Part shown: positions 43,162 to 52,458 of the stretch, piece after piece
How the letters are laid out: every line of letters starts with the position of its first letter
Numbering within the stretch: position 1 is the first letter of the stretch
NCBI RefSeq assembly: GCF_000974445.1
Contig: NZ_BBOJ01000011.1
Coordinates: 274,342-338,341, forward strand
DNA: 64,000 nucleotides
Direction of reading: 5' to 3'
Source: Lentzea aerocolonigenes
GTDB lineage: Bacteria > Actinomycetota > Actinomycetes > Mycobacteriales > Pseudonocardiaceae
Notes under the pieces: generated by a model
Databases searched by the model: none
Seen by the model: the letters and a program-made list of their open reading frames with translations, nothing else
What the model was told of the DNA's origin: nothing
Translations under genes and position numbers: made by a program

Positions 43162-44181
43162 ATGGCACGGCTCGGCCGCTCCGGCTTCGAAGTGTTCCCG
43201 CTGGTCCTCGGTGGGAACACGTTCGGCTGGACCAGTGACGAGAAGGGCTCACACCGGGTGCTGGACGCGTTCGTCGCCGGTGGTGGGAACTTCATCGACA
43301 CCGCGGACAGCTACACCGCGGACGTGCCGGGCAACTCCGGTGGAGAATCCGAGACGATCATCGGTTCCTGGCTGGCCGCCCGCGGCAATCGCGACAGCCT
43401 GGTCATCGGTACCAAGGTGAGCCGGCACCCCGAGTTCAAGGGCCTGGCCGCCGGTAACGTCAAGGCGGCCCTGGAGGCCTCGCTGGTCCGGCTGGGGACC
43501 GACCACATCGATGTCTACTACGCGCACTTCGACGACCCCAAGACGCCACTTGCCGAGACCGCCGGTGCGTTCGACGCGCTGCACAAGGCGGGCAAGATCC
43601 GTGTGGTCGCCTTGTCGAACTACACCGCGCCGAGGATCAAGGAGTGGCTCGACATCGCCCGCCGTGAGGGGTACGAGCCGCCGACGGTCGTGCAGCCGGA
43701 CTACAACCTCGTGACGCGTCGCCGCTACGAGCGCGAGATCGCTCCCGTGCTGGCCGACGAGGGGATGGTGGCGGTGCCGTACTTCGCCCTGGCGAGCGGT
43801 TTCCTCACCGGGAAGTACCGCCAGGTCGGCGTTCATCGCAAGGCTTTGCCGTACTTCCAGCTGATCGGCGCTTTCCTCACCGGCAAGAACCGCAGGAACA
43901 GGCAGGAGTTCGGCGAGATCGTCCGTCGCGTTGTCGCCAGCCGGTACTTCACCGAGGAAGGGCTCGCTGTGGTGAAGGCGGTCGAGGACATCGCGTCCGC
44001 CAGGGGAGTGGACATGTCGACGGTGGCGATCGCCTGGTTGCGCGGGCGTCCTGGTGTCGTGGCCCCGATCGCGAGCGCACGTACCGTCGAACAGGTCTCG
44101 GCGTTGCTGGCGTCGGCGGAGTTCGAGCTCACCGCGGAGGAGACGGCCGCACTGGACGAGGTTTCCGCACGGGTCAAGTGA
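43162..44181 (+). CDS. Aldo/keto reductase
   Basis: 339 residues from ATG 43162 with GGAAGG upstream. Active-site text: FIDTADSYTADVPG with Asp and Tyr, LVIGTKVSRH with Lys and VYYAHFDD with His. GVVAPIASARTVEQVS is the NADPH phosphate region. It belongs to the actinobacterial AKR group related to AKR11/12. It runs convergently to the merR gene and overlaps its end by 8 nt. Likely induced through the operator at 43088. Confidence 0.9.
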   Translation: MARLGRSGFEVFPLVLGGNTFGWTSDEKGSHRVLDAFVAGGGNFIDTADSYTADVPGNSGGESETIIGSWLAARGNRDSLVIGTKVSRHPEFKGLAAGNVKAALEASLVRLGTDHIDVYYAHFDDPKTPLAETAGAFDALHKAGKIRVVALSNYTAPRIKEWLDIARREGYEPPTVVQPDYNLVTRRRYEREIAPVLADEGMVAVPYFALASGFLTGKYRQVGVHRKALPYFQLIGAFLTGKNRRNRQEFGEIVRRVVASRYFTEEGLAVVKAVEDIASARGVDMSTVAIAWLRGRPGVVAPIASARTVEQVSALLASAEFELTAEETAALDEVSARVK

Positions 44182-44542
44182 AGCTGCGCCTCGGTACCTC
44201 GTAGCCCTCGTTGAGATAGGCGTCCAGTCGCCGGCGACGCTCGGCGATGTGTTGTTCCTGTCGCACGAGTTCGTCACGGACCTGCCGGACGCGCGTCAGG
44301 AGTGCGGCGCAGTCGCCGGGCGGGTGCTCGTCTCGGGCGCAGGGCAGGATCTCGCGGACCACGTCGGAGGACAGGCCGGCCTGGAACAGGTCCTGGATGA
44401 ACGCGACGATCTTGATCGACTCGGGAGCGTACTCGCGGTACCCGTTGGGCTGGCGCTCACTGGAGAGCAGGCCCTGTTGTTCGTAGTAGCGCAGTGCCCG
44501 GCTGCTGACGCCGGTCGCCTTGCTCAACTCTCCGATGCGCAT
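44174..44542 (-). CDS. MerR family transcriptional regulator
   Basis: 122 residues from ATG 44542. The winged helix is standard: MRIGELSKATGVSSRALRYY then EQQGLLSSERQPNGYREY. The coiled dimerisation helix runs LLTRVRQVRDELVRQEQHIAERR. The Cys pair (CARDEHPPGDC) could sense a metal, thiol or redox signal but is not the SoxR cluster motif. It diverges from the SDR gene with a shared 52-bp gap that contains its predicted operator; a second, similar operator lies before the reductase at 43162. Confidence 0.9.
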   Translation of the reverse strand: MRIGELSKATGVSSRALRYYEQQGLLSSERQPNGYREYAPESIKIVAFIQDLFQAGLSSDVVREILPCARDEHPPGDCAALLTRVRQVRDELVRQEQHIAERRRRLDAYLNEGYEVPRRSFT

Positions 44543-44558
44543 GCCCCAGTCCACCTTG

Positions 44559-44580
44559 ACCTTGACATGGACGTCAAGGT
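44559..44580. promoter_or_regulatory. MerR-type operator, ACCTTGAC-N6-GTCAAGGT
   Basis: Perfect 8-bp arms around 6 bases, with an extra tandem half-site ACCTTGAC at 44553-44560. TTGACA inside it can serve as a -35 element for the SDR gene. Placed exactly between the divergent merR and SDR starts. Confidence 0.7.
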
Positions 44581-44594
44581 TTAGCGTCGATGTC

Positions 44595-45392
44595 ATGATC
44601 ACAGCAGCGCAGATGCGCGACAGGTTCGCCGTCGTCACCGGTGCCTCCACCGGCATCGGGTCGGCGATCGCCGAACGGCTGGCCGCCCACGGCGTGCACC
44701 TCGTCCTGGTCGCCCGCAGTGCCGACAAGCTCGAGGAAGAGGCCGCGCGGCTGAGCCGGCGCCACGGAGTGACCGTGCGCGCCCTCCCTCTCGACCTCGC
44801 CACCGCGGACGCGCCGACGCGGCTGGCGAAGACGTTGGCCGACGAGGAGATCGAGGTGGAGGTGCTGGTCAACAACGCCGGGGTCAGCGTGCGAGGGCCG
44901 GTGCTCGACGGTGACCCGGCCCGGTACCGGTCCTTGATCGACGTCAACGTCACCGCGTTGACCGAACTCACCGCTCTCCTGATGCCCGCGATGGTCGCCC
45001 GCGGACACGGGGCTGTCGTCAACATCGCGAGCACCGGGGCGTACGTGCCCGCGCCGCACCTGGCGGTGTACGCGGCGACCAAGGCGTACGTCCTCTCGTT
45101 CACCCAGGCGCTGTGGGCGGAGACCCGGGGCACTGGAGTCCGGGTGGTGGCGGTCAGCCCCGGTCCCACGAAGACGCCGATGAACGCTCGCGGCACGCGG
45201 ACCGCCGAGGCGGTCGCGACCACCGTGTTCCGCGCTCTGTCAGGCAATCGACCGTCCGTCGTCGACGGCTACGCGAACAAGCTGACCGCCTTCGTGTTCG
45301 GCAAGCTGGCACCGAAGCGCCTCGCCCTGGCCATCGCGCGGCGAGTGATGACCAGGGCCGTGCCCCGGACCGGCGACTCGATTTCGTTGTGA
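44595..45392 (+). CDS. Short-chain dehydrogenase/reductase
   Basis: 265 residues from ATG 44595; an upstream in-frame ATG at 44520 lies in the divergent merR gene. NAD(P) site VVTGASTGIGSAIAERLA (TGxxxGIG), LVNNAGVS (NAG), catalytic Ser in VNIASTGAYVP and YAATKAY (YxxxK) are all present, with VSPGPTKTPM after. Classical SDR of the DltE/YohF-like type. It and the aldo/keto reductase appear to form a MerR-controlled redox response. Confidence 0.93.
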   Translation: MITAAQMRDRFAVVTGASTGIGSAIAERLAAHGVHLVLVARSADKLEEEAARLSRRHGVTVRALPLDLATADAPTRLAKTLADEEIEVEVLVNNAGVSVRGPVLDGDPARYRSLIDVNVTALTELTALLMPAMVARGHGAVVNIASTGAYVPAPHLAVYAATKAYVLSFTQALWAETRGTGVRVVAVSPGPTKTPMNARGTRTAEAVATTVFRALSGNRPSVVDGYANKLTAFVFGKLAPKRLALAIARRVMTRAVPRTGDSISL

Positions 45393-45494
45393 GCGGCGAA
45401 AATCCCGGTTGTGAAGAGGTCATGAAGATCGCAGACACGGTGCGGCGCGCGCCCCTACGTTCGGGGACTCATCGATCCCGCTCGAAGGATGCGC

Positions 45495-48400
45495 ATGTAC
45501 AGAAAACGAAGCGCGGCGTTGGCGGCCGCGCTCCTGCTCTCCGTCGTGGTGGCGACGCCAGCGACGGCGAGTGAGGGTGCGCCGCAAGCCGCGGCCACGC
45601 CTGGAGTCGTCACGCTGATCACCGGCGACCAGGTGGTCGTGGCGGGTGACCGGGTCTCGTCCGTGCGGATGGCGAAAGGCCGGGAGCGACTGCGCACCTG
45701 GCGCTACCGGCTCGACGGCCACGACCACGTGGTGCCGGAGGACGCCGTCGCGGATCTCGAGGCGGGCAAGCTGGACCAGCGGCTGTTCGACGTGACCGGG
45801 CTCGTCCAGCAGGACTACGACGACCGGCACGAGCCCACCGTGCCGACGATCGTGACGAACTCCGTCGCGCGAATCCTGACTGCGGGCGTCACGGCGGTCG
45901 ACATCCCGAAGACCGAGGCGGCGCAACGCTGGCGTGAGCGCGGCTCGGCCGGTGTCGCGGCCGCACAGGAGAAGATCTGGCTCAACGGCCGCGTCCGGCC
46001 CGTGCTCGACGAGAGCGTGCGGCAGATCGGCGCTCCGAAGGCGTGGCAGTCGGGGTTGCGCGGCGACGGGGTGAAGGTCGCGGTGCTGGACAGCGGGTAC
46101 GACCGGGAACACCCGGATCTGAAGTCCGTTGTGGACTCTTCCGCGGACTTCACCGGTGAGGGCGTGCAGGACACGGACGGGCACGGCACCCACGTGGCCG
46201 CCACCATCGCGGGCAGCGGCGCGGCGTCGCAGGGGCGCTACCAGGGCGTCGCACCCGGCGCCCGGCTGCTGGTCGGCAAGGTGCTCGGCCAGTACGGCGG
46301 CAGGGAGGACTGGATCCTCAACGGCATGCGGTGGGCCGTCGAGCAGGGCGCCGACGTGATCAACATGAGCATCGGCGGCAGCGTCACCGACGGCACGGAT
46401 CTGATGTCCCAAGCGGTGAACCAGCTCTCCGAGTCCAGTGGCGCGTTGTTCGTCGTCGCGGCGGGCAACAACGGCGCGCGTGAGTCCGTGAGCTCGCCCG
46501 CTGCCGCGGACCGGGCGCTCACCGTGGCCAACGTGACCAAGCGGGACGAGCTGAGCACCACCTCCAGCCAGGGACCGAGGCGAGGTGACTTCGGGCTGAA
46601 ACCGGAGATCGCCGCGCCGGGCACGGACATCGTCGCGGCGCGGGCTGCCGGAACGTTCCCGGAGTACGCGGTGGGCGACAGGTACGCGCAGCTCTCCGGC
46701 ACCTCGATGGCGTCCCCGCACGTCGCCGGTGCCGCCGCGATCCTCGCGCAGCAACACCCGGACTGGACCGGCGAGCAGATCAAGAGCGCCCTGATCGGGT
46801 CGTCCCAGCGCCTGCCGGGCATCTCCACGCTGGCCCAGGGCGCGGGCCGGCTCGACATCGCCCGCGTTGTCGCGCAACAGGTGCGGGCCGAGGGAGTGGC
46901 CGGGTTCGGCGCGGTGTGGGGCACGGCCGAGGCGACCCGCGAGATCACCTACGTCAACTCCGGGAGCACTCCGGTCACTCTCGCGCTGGACCTGGAAGTC
47001 GACCGCGAGGACGTTCTCTCGGTGGCGAAGTCGGTGACCGTTCCGGCAGGCGGTTCGGCGGTGGTCACCGTGACCGCGCGTCCGTCCGCGCAACCGGCGG
47101 GCGATGTCACCGGAGTTCTGCGCGCGCGTGGCGGCGACGTGGTGCTGAACACTCCGGTGACCGGCCAGTTCAACGGCGAGCGGCGGACGTTGACCGTGAA
47201 GGTCCCACCGAGGTCCGGCGAGACGTTCCAGGCGCTGGTCATCGCGCAGAACGAACGCACCGGCCAGGCGTACGCGGACTTCACTTCCACCTCAACAGAC
47301 TCGGTGACCCTCACCGTGGCGAACGGCCCGTACCGGGTGTTCGGGCTCATCGTGGACACGGCGGGCAACGACACGATGTTCGCCCAGCGCGTGGAGATCT
47401 CCAAGGACACCAACGTCGACGCGAACACCGCAGCCGGAAAGCCGATCACGGTCGGCGTGGACGACCCGGACGCGCGGCCGCAGCTCGGTGGCGGGATCGG
47501 GCTCATGTCCGACCCCGACGAGTCCGGGCCGATGGAGTTCGCGGGCATTCTGCGCGGTGGTGTGCCCAGGGAAAGCGCCCGCCTGTACAGCGTCGCGGGC
47601 CCTCGGATGCGCGGCCTGACGTTGACGAGCCTCAGCTACTGGAACCACCCGTGGGCGCTGACGACGGTGACCGGGACCGGAGGCTTCGAGCTCGGGGACA
47701 CGTACTTCCCGTGGACCAACGACTTCACCGGCACGCACACCGGCCGGCTGGTCGGCGTCGGTGAGGCGGACCGGGCGTCGATCGAGGCCGCCGGTGACGT
47801 TTCCGGCGCGATCGCGGTGATCACACCGAAGAACTGGGACGACCCGGTGTACCCGCCGGGGGAGCAGCTGATGGACGGCGTGAAGCTGCTGAAGCAGAAG
47901 GGCGCGCGGGCGGTGCTCTCCTTCTTCATGCCCACCAGCGACTCCGACCCGGACGCCGAACCCGAGTTGCCGACCGGCCTCGTCTACAACGCGGCGGAGC
48001 TGCGCCGCGTGCAGGATCTGATGGCGCAACGGACCGTGCAGGCCACGCTGTCCGTGCGCGCGAACAGCCCGGTGTCCTACTTCCTCGGTCGAGAGGTCAA
48101 GGGTGGTCTGCCCGGCGGGTACGACTTCAAGTTCGCCAGGGCGGGCCTCGGCCGGATCGAACGCAGGCTGATCGACACCATGCCGCCGAGGACGTACCGC
48201 TTCGGGTTCGCGTCATGGAGTCTCGGGCTGATGCGTGCGGGGGCGGAGGTGGAGTCGAAGTGGCCGCAGCGCCGCACCGACTACATCACGCCCGGTGTCG
48301 GGGTGCAGTTGGCCGACACCGGCGCACACCTGGACAACGAGGACCAGTTGCACGCGGAGATCACGTTGCCGGTGCAGCTCGAGGCGGGGGAGAAGCGGAC

Positions 48401-49085
48401 CTCCCGCGTCTTCGCCGCGCCGTTCGGGCCGGAGCTGACCACGCCGCCGATCTCGCGACAGGACGGCAAACCGCTGCCGTGGGCGTACCGCACGCGCGAC
48501 CGGATCAGCCTGACGATCCCGATGTTCTCCGACAGCGATCCCGCCACCGCCAGCTTCTTCACCCCGTTGCACACCGGGACGACCGTGTTGTCGCGCAACG
48601 GCAAGGAGATAGCCCGCGGTGACCGGCCCGCGCTCGGGACGTACGAGGTGCCTTCCGGTCCGGGGTGGTTCACCCTCACCGCCGAGGCCAAGCGGCCGCT
48701 CGGAAACCTCGACCCGGCACTGTCTCCCGCGGTGCGCTCGGAGTGGAGGTTCCACTCGCGGTCCAGCACGGCTGAGCGGACGGCGTTGCCGTTGCTCGAC
48801 ATCAGGTACGCGCTGAACCTCGACGATCGCAACACCGCGCACGGTGCGGTGAGCGGCACGGTGTCCGTCGCACATCAGCCCGGTGCACAGGCCGCGCGTG
48901 TGCGGTCGATCGGCGTGGAGGTTTCCTTCGACGACGGCGTCACGTGGCGCCGTGTCGAGGTCTCCGGAGGGAAGCTGGAGATTCCCGCGGGACCGGCGGG
49001 CTTCGCGTCGTTGCGCGCGACGGCCACCGACGTCCTGGGCAACTCGGTGACGGAGACGATCACCAGGGCCTACGCGGTGAAGTAG
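45495..49085 (+). CDS. Secreted S8 family serine peptidase (subtilase)
   Basis: 1,196 residues from ATG 45495, with GAAGG six nt upstream; ATG 45489 touches that site and is less likely. Signal peptide to TPATAS (about 26). The propeptide runs to about 175. The catalytic triad is Asp199 (VAVLDSGYD), His230 (DGHGTHVA) and Ser404 (SGTSMASPHV), with oxyanion Asn in VAAGNNG. The 780 residues after the protease domain are beta-rich (CARDB-like repeats near 465-620), with no transmembrane tail. This is the large exported subtilase type common in actinomycetes, for protein degradation outside the cell. A strong terminator follows. Confidence 0.93.
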   Translation: MYRKRSAALAAALLLSVVVATPATASEGAPQAAATPGVVTLITGDQVVVAGDRVSSVRMAKGRERLRTWRYRLDGHDHVVPEDAVADLEAGKLDQRLFDVTGLVQQDYDDRHEPTVPTIVTNSVARILTAGVTAVDIPKTEAAQRWRERGSAGVAAAQEKIWLNGRVRPVLDESVRQIGAPKAWQSGLRGDGVKVAVLDSGYDREHPDLKSVVDSSADFTGEGVQDTDGHGTHVAATIAGSGAASQGRYQGVAPGARLLVGKVLGQYGGREDWILNGMRWAVEQGADVINMSIGGSVTDGTDLMSQAVNQLSESSGALFVVAAGNNGARESVSSPAAADRALTVANVTKRDELSTTSSQGPRRGDFGLKPEIAAPGTDIVAARAAGTFPEYAVGDRYAQLSGTSMASPHVAGAAAILAQQHPDWTGEQIKSALIGSSQRLPGISTLAQGAGRLDIARVVAQQVRAEGVAGFGAVWGTAEATREITYVNSGSTPVTLALDLEVDREDVLSVAKSVTVPAGGSAVVTVTARPSAQPAGDVTGVLRARGGDVVLNTPVTGQFNGERRTLTVKVPPRSGETFQALVIAQNERTGQAYADFTSTSTDSVTLTVANGPYRVFGLIVDTAGNDTMFAQRVEISKDTNVDANTAAGKPITVGVDDPDARPQLGGGIGLMSDPDESGPMEFAGILRGGVPRESARLYSVAGPRMRGLTLTSLSYWNHPWALTTVTGTGGFELGDTYFPWTNDFTGTHTGRLVGVGEADRASIEAAGDVSGAIAVITPKNWDDPVYPPGEQLMDGVKLLKQKGARAVLSFFMPTSDSDPDAEPELPTGLVYNAAELRRVQDLMAQRTVQATLSVRANSPVSYFLGREVKGGLPGGYDFKFARAGLGRIERRLIDTMPPRTYRFGFASWSLGLMRAGAEVESKWPQRRTDYITPGVGVQLADTGAHLDNEDQLHAEITLPVQLEAGEKRTSRVFAAPFGPELTTPPISRQDGKPLPWAYRTRDRISLTIPMFSDSDPATASFFTPLHTGTTVLSRNGKEIARGDRPALGTYEVPSGPGWFTLTAEAKRPLGNLDPALSPAVRSEWRFHSRSSTAERTALPLLDIRYALNLDDRNTAHGAVSGTVSVAHQPGAQAARVRSIGVEVSFDDGVTWRRVEVSGGKLEIPAGPAGFASLRATATDVLGNSVTETITRAYAVK

Positions 49086-49092
49086 GGCCTGA

Positions 49093-49135
49093 GGGGCCTC
49101 ACAGTCGCTGTCGACGCCTGTGACTGTGAGGCCCC
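49093..49135 (+). terminator. 14-bp stem terminator after the subtilase
   Basis: GGGGCCTCACAGTC (49093-49106) and its perfect complement (49122-49135) around a 15-nt loop, 8 nt after the stop. It excludes any start of the next gene upstream of about 49140. Confidence 0.85.
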
Positions 49136-49167
49136 CGGCACATCCGTCGCTCCGTAAGCTCGGTCGG

Positions 49168-50247
49168 GTGGTGTTCTCCAGGCTGCTGGTCGACGCGGGA
49201 GTCGCGGGGCTCTGTGTACTGGTGTTCTGGCTGCCTCGCGGCGCACCGCCGAGTGCATTGGCCGTGTTGGTCGTCGCCGGGGTGCTGCTCCGGTCGCGGT
49301 GGCCGGTCGTGGCGTTCGGGATGGTCGCGGCGACGACCCTGGCGGGAGCGCTTCTCGGCGTGACCTGGGATCCGTTCGTGGCCGCGGCGTGGACGCTGTA
49401 CCCGGTGGCGGTCGCGCACGGCAGTTCCAGGATGTCGCGGGCCACGTCGGTCGCACTCGGATTGACAGTGGCCGCAATGCTGTCGATCGGGGTCACCGAA
49501 CGGCAGGACGTCCTGCGGTACGTCATCGTGAGCCTGCTGGTCCTGGCCGGCACCTGGCGGCTCGGTGAGGCGGTCCGGCGGGAGCGCCAGGAGGCCGCGC
49601 ACGCCGGACGGGCCGAGAGCGCTCGTGCGGTGCTGGAGGAACGGTTGCGGGTGGCGCGGGAAGTGCACGACGTCGTGTCACACTCGCTCGGCACGATCGC
49701 GGTGACCGCCGGGGTGTCAGCCCACGTCGACGCGGGTGACGCGGAGAAGCTGCGGAACCGGCTGACCCGCATCGAGCGGGCGAGCAAGGACGCGATGGCC
49801 GATCTGCGTGCGGTGCTCGGCACGGTCAGAGACCCCGGCACGCCTGCCGAACGGCGGCCACAGCCAGGAATGAAGGACCTCGCCGCCTTGGCCCAGCGGA
49901 TGCGCGCCGCCGGCATCGAGGTGGCTCTCACCGTGCGCGGCGCGGACGGCTTGCCGACCGGCACCGGGCTGGCGGTGTACCGGATCGTGCAGGAGGGGCT
50001 GACGAACGCGGCCCGGCACGCCCCGGGCTGCCGTTGCCAGGTGACCGTGGACGCGATGGACGGCACGGTGATCGTCGAGGTCATCGACGATGGTGGAACA
50101 CTGGTCGAGACACGTCACCACGAGAAGGGGTTCGGGCTGATCGGGCTGCGGGAACGGGTGGAATCACTCGGTGGAGAGCTGACGTTCGGTGTACGCGAGC
50201 AGGGCGGATTCACGCTGCGCGCGGTGCTTCCGGAGCCGGGCGCGTGA
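49168..50247 (+). CDS. Sensor histidine kinase, NarL/DesK type
   Basis: 359 residues from GTG 49168 (GTG 49171 also possible). Four to five membrane helices fill residues 8-140. HisKA_3 has LEERLRVAREVHDVVSHSLG with its phospho-acceptor His. The ATPase domain has the N box LTNAARHAPG, VIDDGG, and GFGLIGLRERVESLGG. This family pairs with LuxR-type regulators; the partner gene overlaps its stop. The ABC exporter genes downstream are the likely target. Confidence 0.92.
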   Translation: MVFSRLLVDAGVAGLCVLVFWLPRGAPPSALAVLVVAGVLLRSRWPVVAFGMVAATTLAGALLGVTWDPFVAAAWTLYPVAVAHGSSRMSRATSVALGLTVAAMLSIGVTERQDVLRYVIVSLLVLAGTWRLGEAVRRERQEAAHAGRAESARAVLEERLRVAREVHDVVSHSLGTIAVTAGVSAHVDAGDAEKLRNRLTRIERASKDAMADLRAVLGTVRDPGTPAERRPQPGMKDLAALAQRMRAAGIEVALTVRGADGLPTGTGLAVYRIVQEGLTNAARHAPGCRCQVTVDAMDGTVIVEVIDDGGTLVETRHHEKGFGLIGLRERVESLGGELTFGVREQGGFTLRAVLPEPGA

Positions 50248-50909
50248 GCGGGCGGATCAGGGTCCTCGTCGCCGAGGACGACGAGGTGCTGCGTGGTTCG
50301 TTGTGCGAGCTGGTCGCCTCCGACGGATCGCTCGTGCTGGTCGGCGAGGTGCGTGACGGCGCGGAAGCGATCAGCGCCGTGCACCGGCTGTGCCCCGACG
50401 TGGTGCTGATGGACGTCCGAATGCCGGTGCTGGACGGACTCGAGGCCACCCGTGTGGTGTGCGCGCCGCCGGCAGCGGTGCGGGTGCTGATCCTGACGAC
50501 GTTCGACCTCGACGAGTACGTCTACGAGGCGTTGCGCGCCGGTGCCTCCGGGTTTCTGCTGAAGAACGCCGGTCCGGAGGAGATCCTGCAGGCGATCCAG
50601 ACCGTCCACAACGGACATTCGCTGCTGGCGCCCGAGGTCACAGGCCGGGTGATCGCGGAGTTCGCCAAGCGGCACCGCGCGGAACCCGACTTGGCGCGCT
50701 TCGCGGAGTTGACCGACCGCGAACACGACGTGGTGGCGGCGGTCGTGGAGGGCATGTCGAACGACGAGATCGCCACCGCGCTGTTTCTCAGCAGGGCCAC
50801 GGTGAAGACGTACCTGAGCCGCCTCTTCGACAAACTGGGCGTCCGTGACCGCACCCAGTTGGTGATCCTCGCCTACGAGTCCGGGTTCGTGCACACGCTC
50901 CGGCGATAG
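50244..50909 (+). CDS. NarL/FixJ-family response regulator
   Basis: 221 residues from GTG 50244, overlapping the kinase stop (GTGA). Receiver: VLVAEDDEVLRGS, VVLMDVRMPVLDG, LILTTFD and SGFLLKNAGPEEIL. LuxR helix-turn-helix: LTDREHDVVAAVVEGMSNDEIA and ATVKTYLSRLFDKLGV. With the kinase it forms a two-component system that probably controls the ABC exporter starting 53 bp downstream. Confidence 0.93.
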   Translation: MSGRIRVLVAEDDEVLRGSLCELVASDGSLVLVGEVRDGAEAISAVHRLCPDVVLMDVRMPVLDGLEATRVVCAPPAAVRVLILTTFDLDEYVYEALRAGASGFLLKNAGPEEILQAIQTVHNGHSLLAPEVTGRVIAEFAKRHRAEPDLARFAELTDREHDVVAAVVEGMSNDEIATALFLSRATVKTYLSRLFDKLGVRDRTQLVILAYESGFVHTLRR

Positions 50910-50962
50910 GTGTCAACCTTTGGCTGATGCACTCCGGCACGGTGCGCCCGCAGGCTGGGGAC

Positions 50963-51667
50963 ATGATCGAAGTCTCCCACCTGGTCAAGCGGCACGGCCA
51001 GAAGGTGGCCGTGCGGGGTGTCAGCTTCACCGCGAGAGCCGGGCGCGTCACCGGTTTCCTCGGTCCCAACGGCGCCGGCAAGTCGTCCACTCTGCGCATC
51101 CTGCTCGGTCTCGACTCGGCCGATTCGGGCACCGCACTCATCGGCGGCAAGCCGTACCGGGCGTGGCGGAACCCGCTGCGAACCGTGGGTTCGCTGCTGG
51201 AAGGCAGTGGCGCACACCCGTCGCGGACCGCGCGCGGGCACCTGTCGTGGGTGGCGGCGAGCAACGGCATCTCGAGGACTCGCGTGCCGGAGGTGCTGGA
51301 CCTCGTCGGACTCGGCGACATCGGCCGCAAGCGGGTTGGCGGGTTCTCACTGGGCATGAACCAGCGACTGGGACTGGCCACCGCCTTGCTGGGTGAACCG
51401 GAGGTGCTGGTGCTGGACGAGCCGGTGAACGGTCTTGACCCACATGGCATTCGCTGGTTGCGCGAGTTTCTGCGGTCCTTCGCGGCGGACGGCCGGACTG
51501 TGCTGCTGTCGAGTCACCTGATGACCGAGTTGGCGAGCACCGCCGACGACCTGGTTGTGATCAACAACGGCTCGATCGTCCACAGTGGAACAACAGCTGA
51601 GGTGAGTGAGGGACACGCGTCCCTGGAGGACGCCTTCTTCGCGCTCACCGGCGGGGAGGACCGATGA
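50963..51667 (+). CDS. ABC transporter ATP-binding protein
   Basis: 234 residues from ATG 50963. Walker A GPNGAGKSST, Q loop region, signature FSLGMNQRLGLATAL (degenerate SGGQ as SLGMN), Walker B VLVLDEPVNGLDP and the switch His in LLSSHLMTE. This is the DrrA/BcrA-type of exporter ATPase used for antibiotic or lantibiotic self-protection. Its stop overlaps the next gene (ATGA). Confidence 0.93.
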   Translation: MIEVSHLVKRHGQKVAVRGVSFTARAGRVTGFLGPNGAGKSSTLRILLGLDSADSGTALIGGKPYRAWRNPLRTVGSLLEGSGAHPSRTARGHLSWVAASNGISRTRVPEVLDLVGLGDIGRKRVGGFSLGMNQRLGLATALLGEPEVLVLDEPVNGLDPHGIRWLREFLRSFAADGRTVLLSSHLMTELASTADDLVVINNGSIVHSGTTAEVSEGHASLEDAFFALTGGEDR

Positions 51668-52446
51668 GGCACCTGAGTGCCGAGCTGCGCAAACTCGTCT
51701 CGCTCCGCGCGTCGCTCGTCGCCGCGGGACTGTGCTTCGTCGCGGCACCGGCGATAGCCGCGCTGAACGGGAACTCCCTGCGCACCCGTCTCGCCGCGGG
51801 TGACACCAGTCTGCTGGACCACCGGGCCGTCGCCGAGGGCGGGTTCGAGGCCGTGATGTTCGCGGTGATCGCCGGCATCGTGCTCGGTGTCGTCATCATG
51901 AGCAGCGAGTACACCGCCAATGCGGGCGATGTCGGTGGCGGCAGGCAGATCCTGGCCACGCTGACCAGCGTCCCCCGGCGAGGCTCGCTGCTCGTGGCGA
52001 AGGCCGGTGCGCTCACGCTCGTGACCGTGCTGCTCTCGTCCGCCACGATCTTCACGGGGATCGCCGTGGGGCAGGCACTGCTCGGCCAGTTCGGGCGTTC
52101 GCCGTGGCAGGTCGTCGGCGAACTCGGCTGGCGACTGCCCGGCGCCGTCTTCTACTGCGTCTGCACGGCGCTGATCGCCTTCGCTGTCACCACCATCACG
52201 CGCAGCGGCGTCGTCCCCCTGATCGTGCTCATCGTCAACGGCTCGCTGGTGTCCGTGTCACTCCTGCTGTCCAAGGTCACGTCGTGGGCGAAGTTCCTCC
52301 CCGACGCCGCCGGAATGCCCCTGTTCGCACGCGGAACCGCGTTCACAGAACAACTTCCACCGGTGGTGGGAGCAATTGTGCTGACGGCGTGGACCGTGCT
52401 CGGTCTGGTGGTGGGCGTGGTCACCTTCGTCCGCCGCGACGCGTGA
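51664..52446 (+). CDS. ABC transporter permease
   Basis: 260 residues with six hydrophobic segments. The opening LSAELRKLVSLRASLVAAGL is the N-terminal pattern of ABC2-type permeases, and the last half has repeated helices ending in VVGVVTFVRRDA. It pairs with the ATPase upstream and with the similar permease after it, which suggests a heterodimeric membrane unit. Confidence 0.87.
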   Translation: MRHLSAELRKLVSLRASLVAAGLCFVAAPAIAALNGNSLRTRLAAGDTSLLDHRAVAEGGFEAVMFAVIAGIVLGVVIMSSEYTANAGDVGGGRQILATLTSVPRRGSLLVAKAGALTLVTVLLSSATIFTGIAVGQALLGQFGRSPWQVVGELGWRLPGAVFYCVCTALIAFAVTTITRSGVVPLIVLIVNGSLVSVSLLLSKVTSWAKFLPDAAGMPLFARGTAFTEQLPPVVGAIVLTAWTVLGLVVGVVTFVRRDA

Positions 52447-52458
52447 GCGGGAGGCATC

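Noticed and set aside
48213..50084. 623-codon minus-strand frame
   Set aside because: It spans the subtilase end, a terminator and the kinase gene on the opposite strand; no motif.
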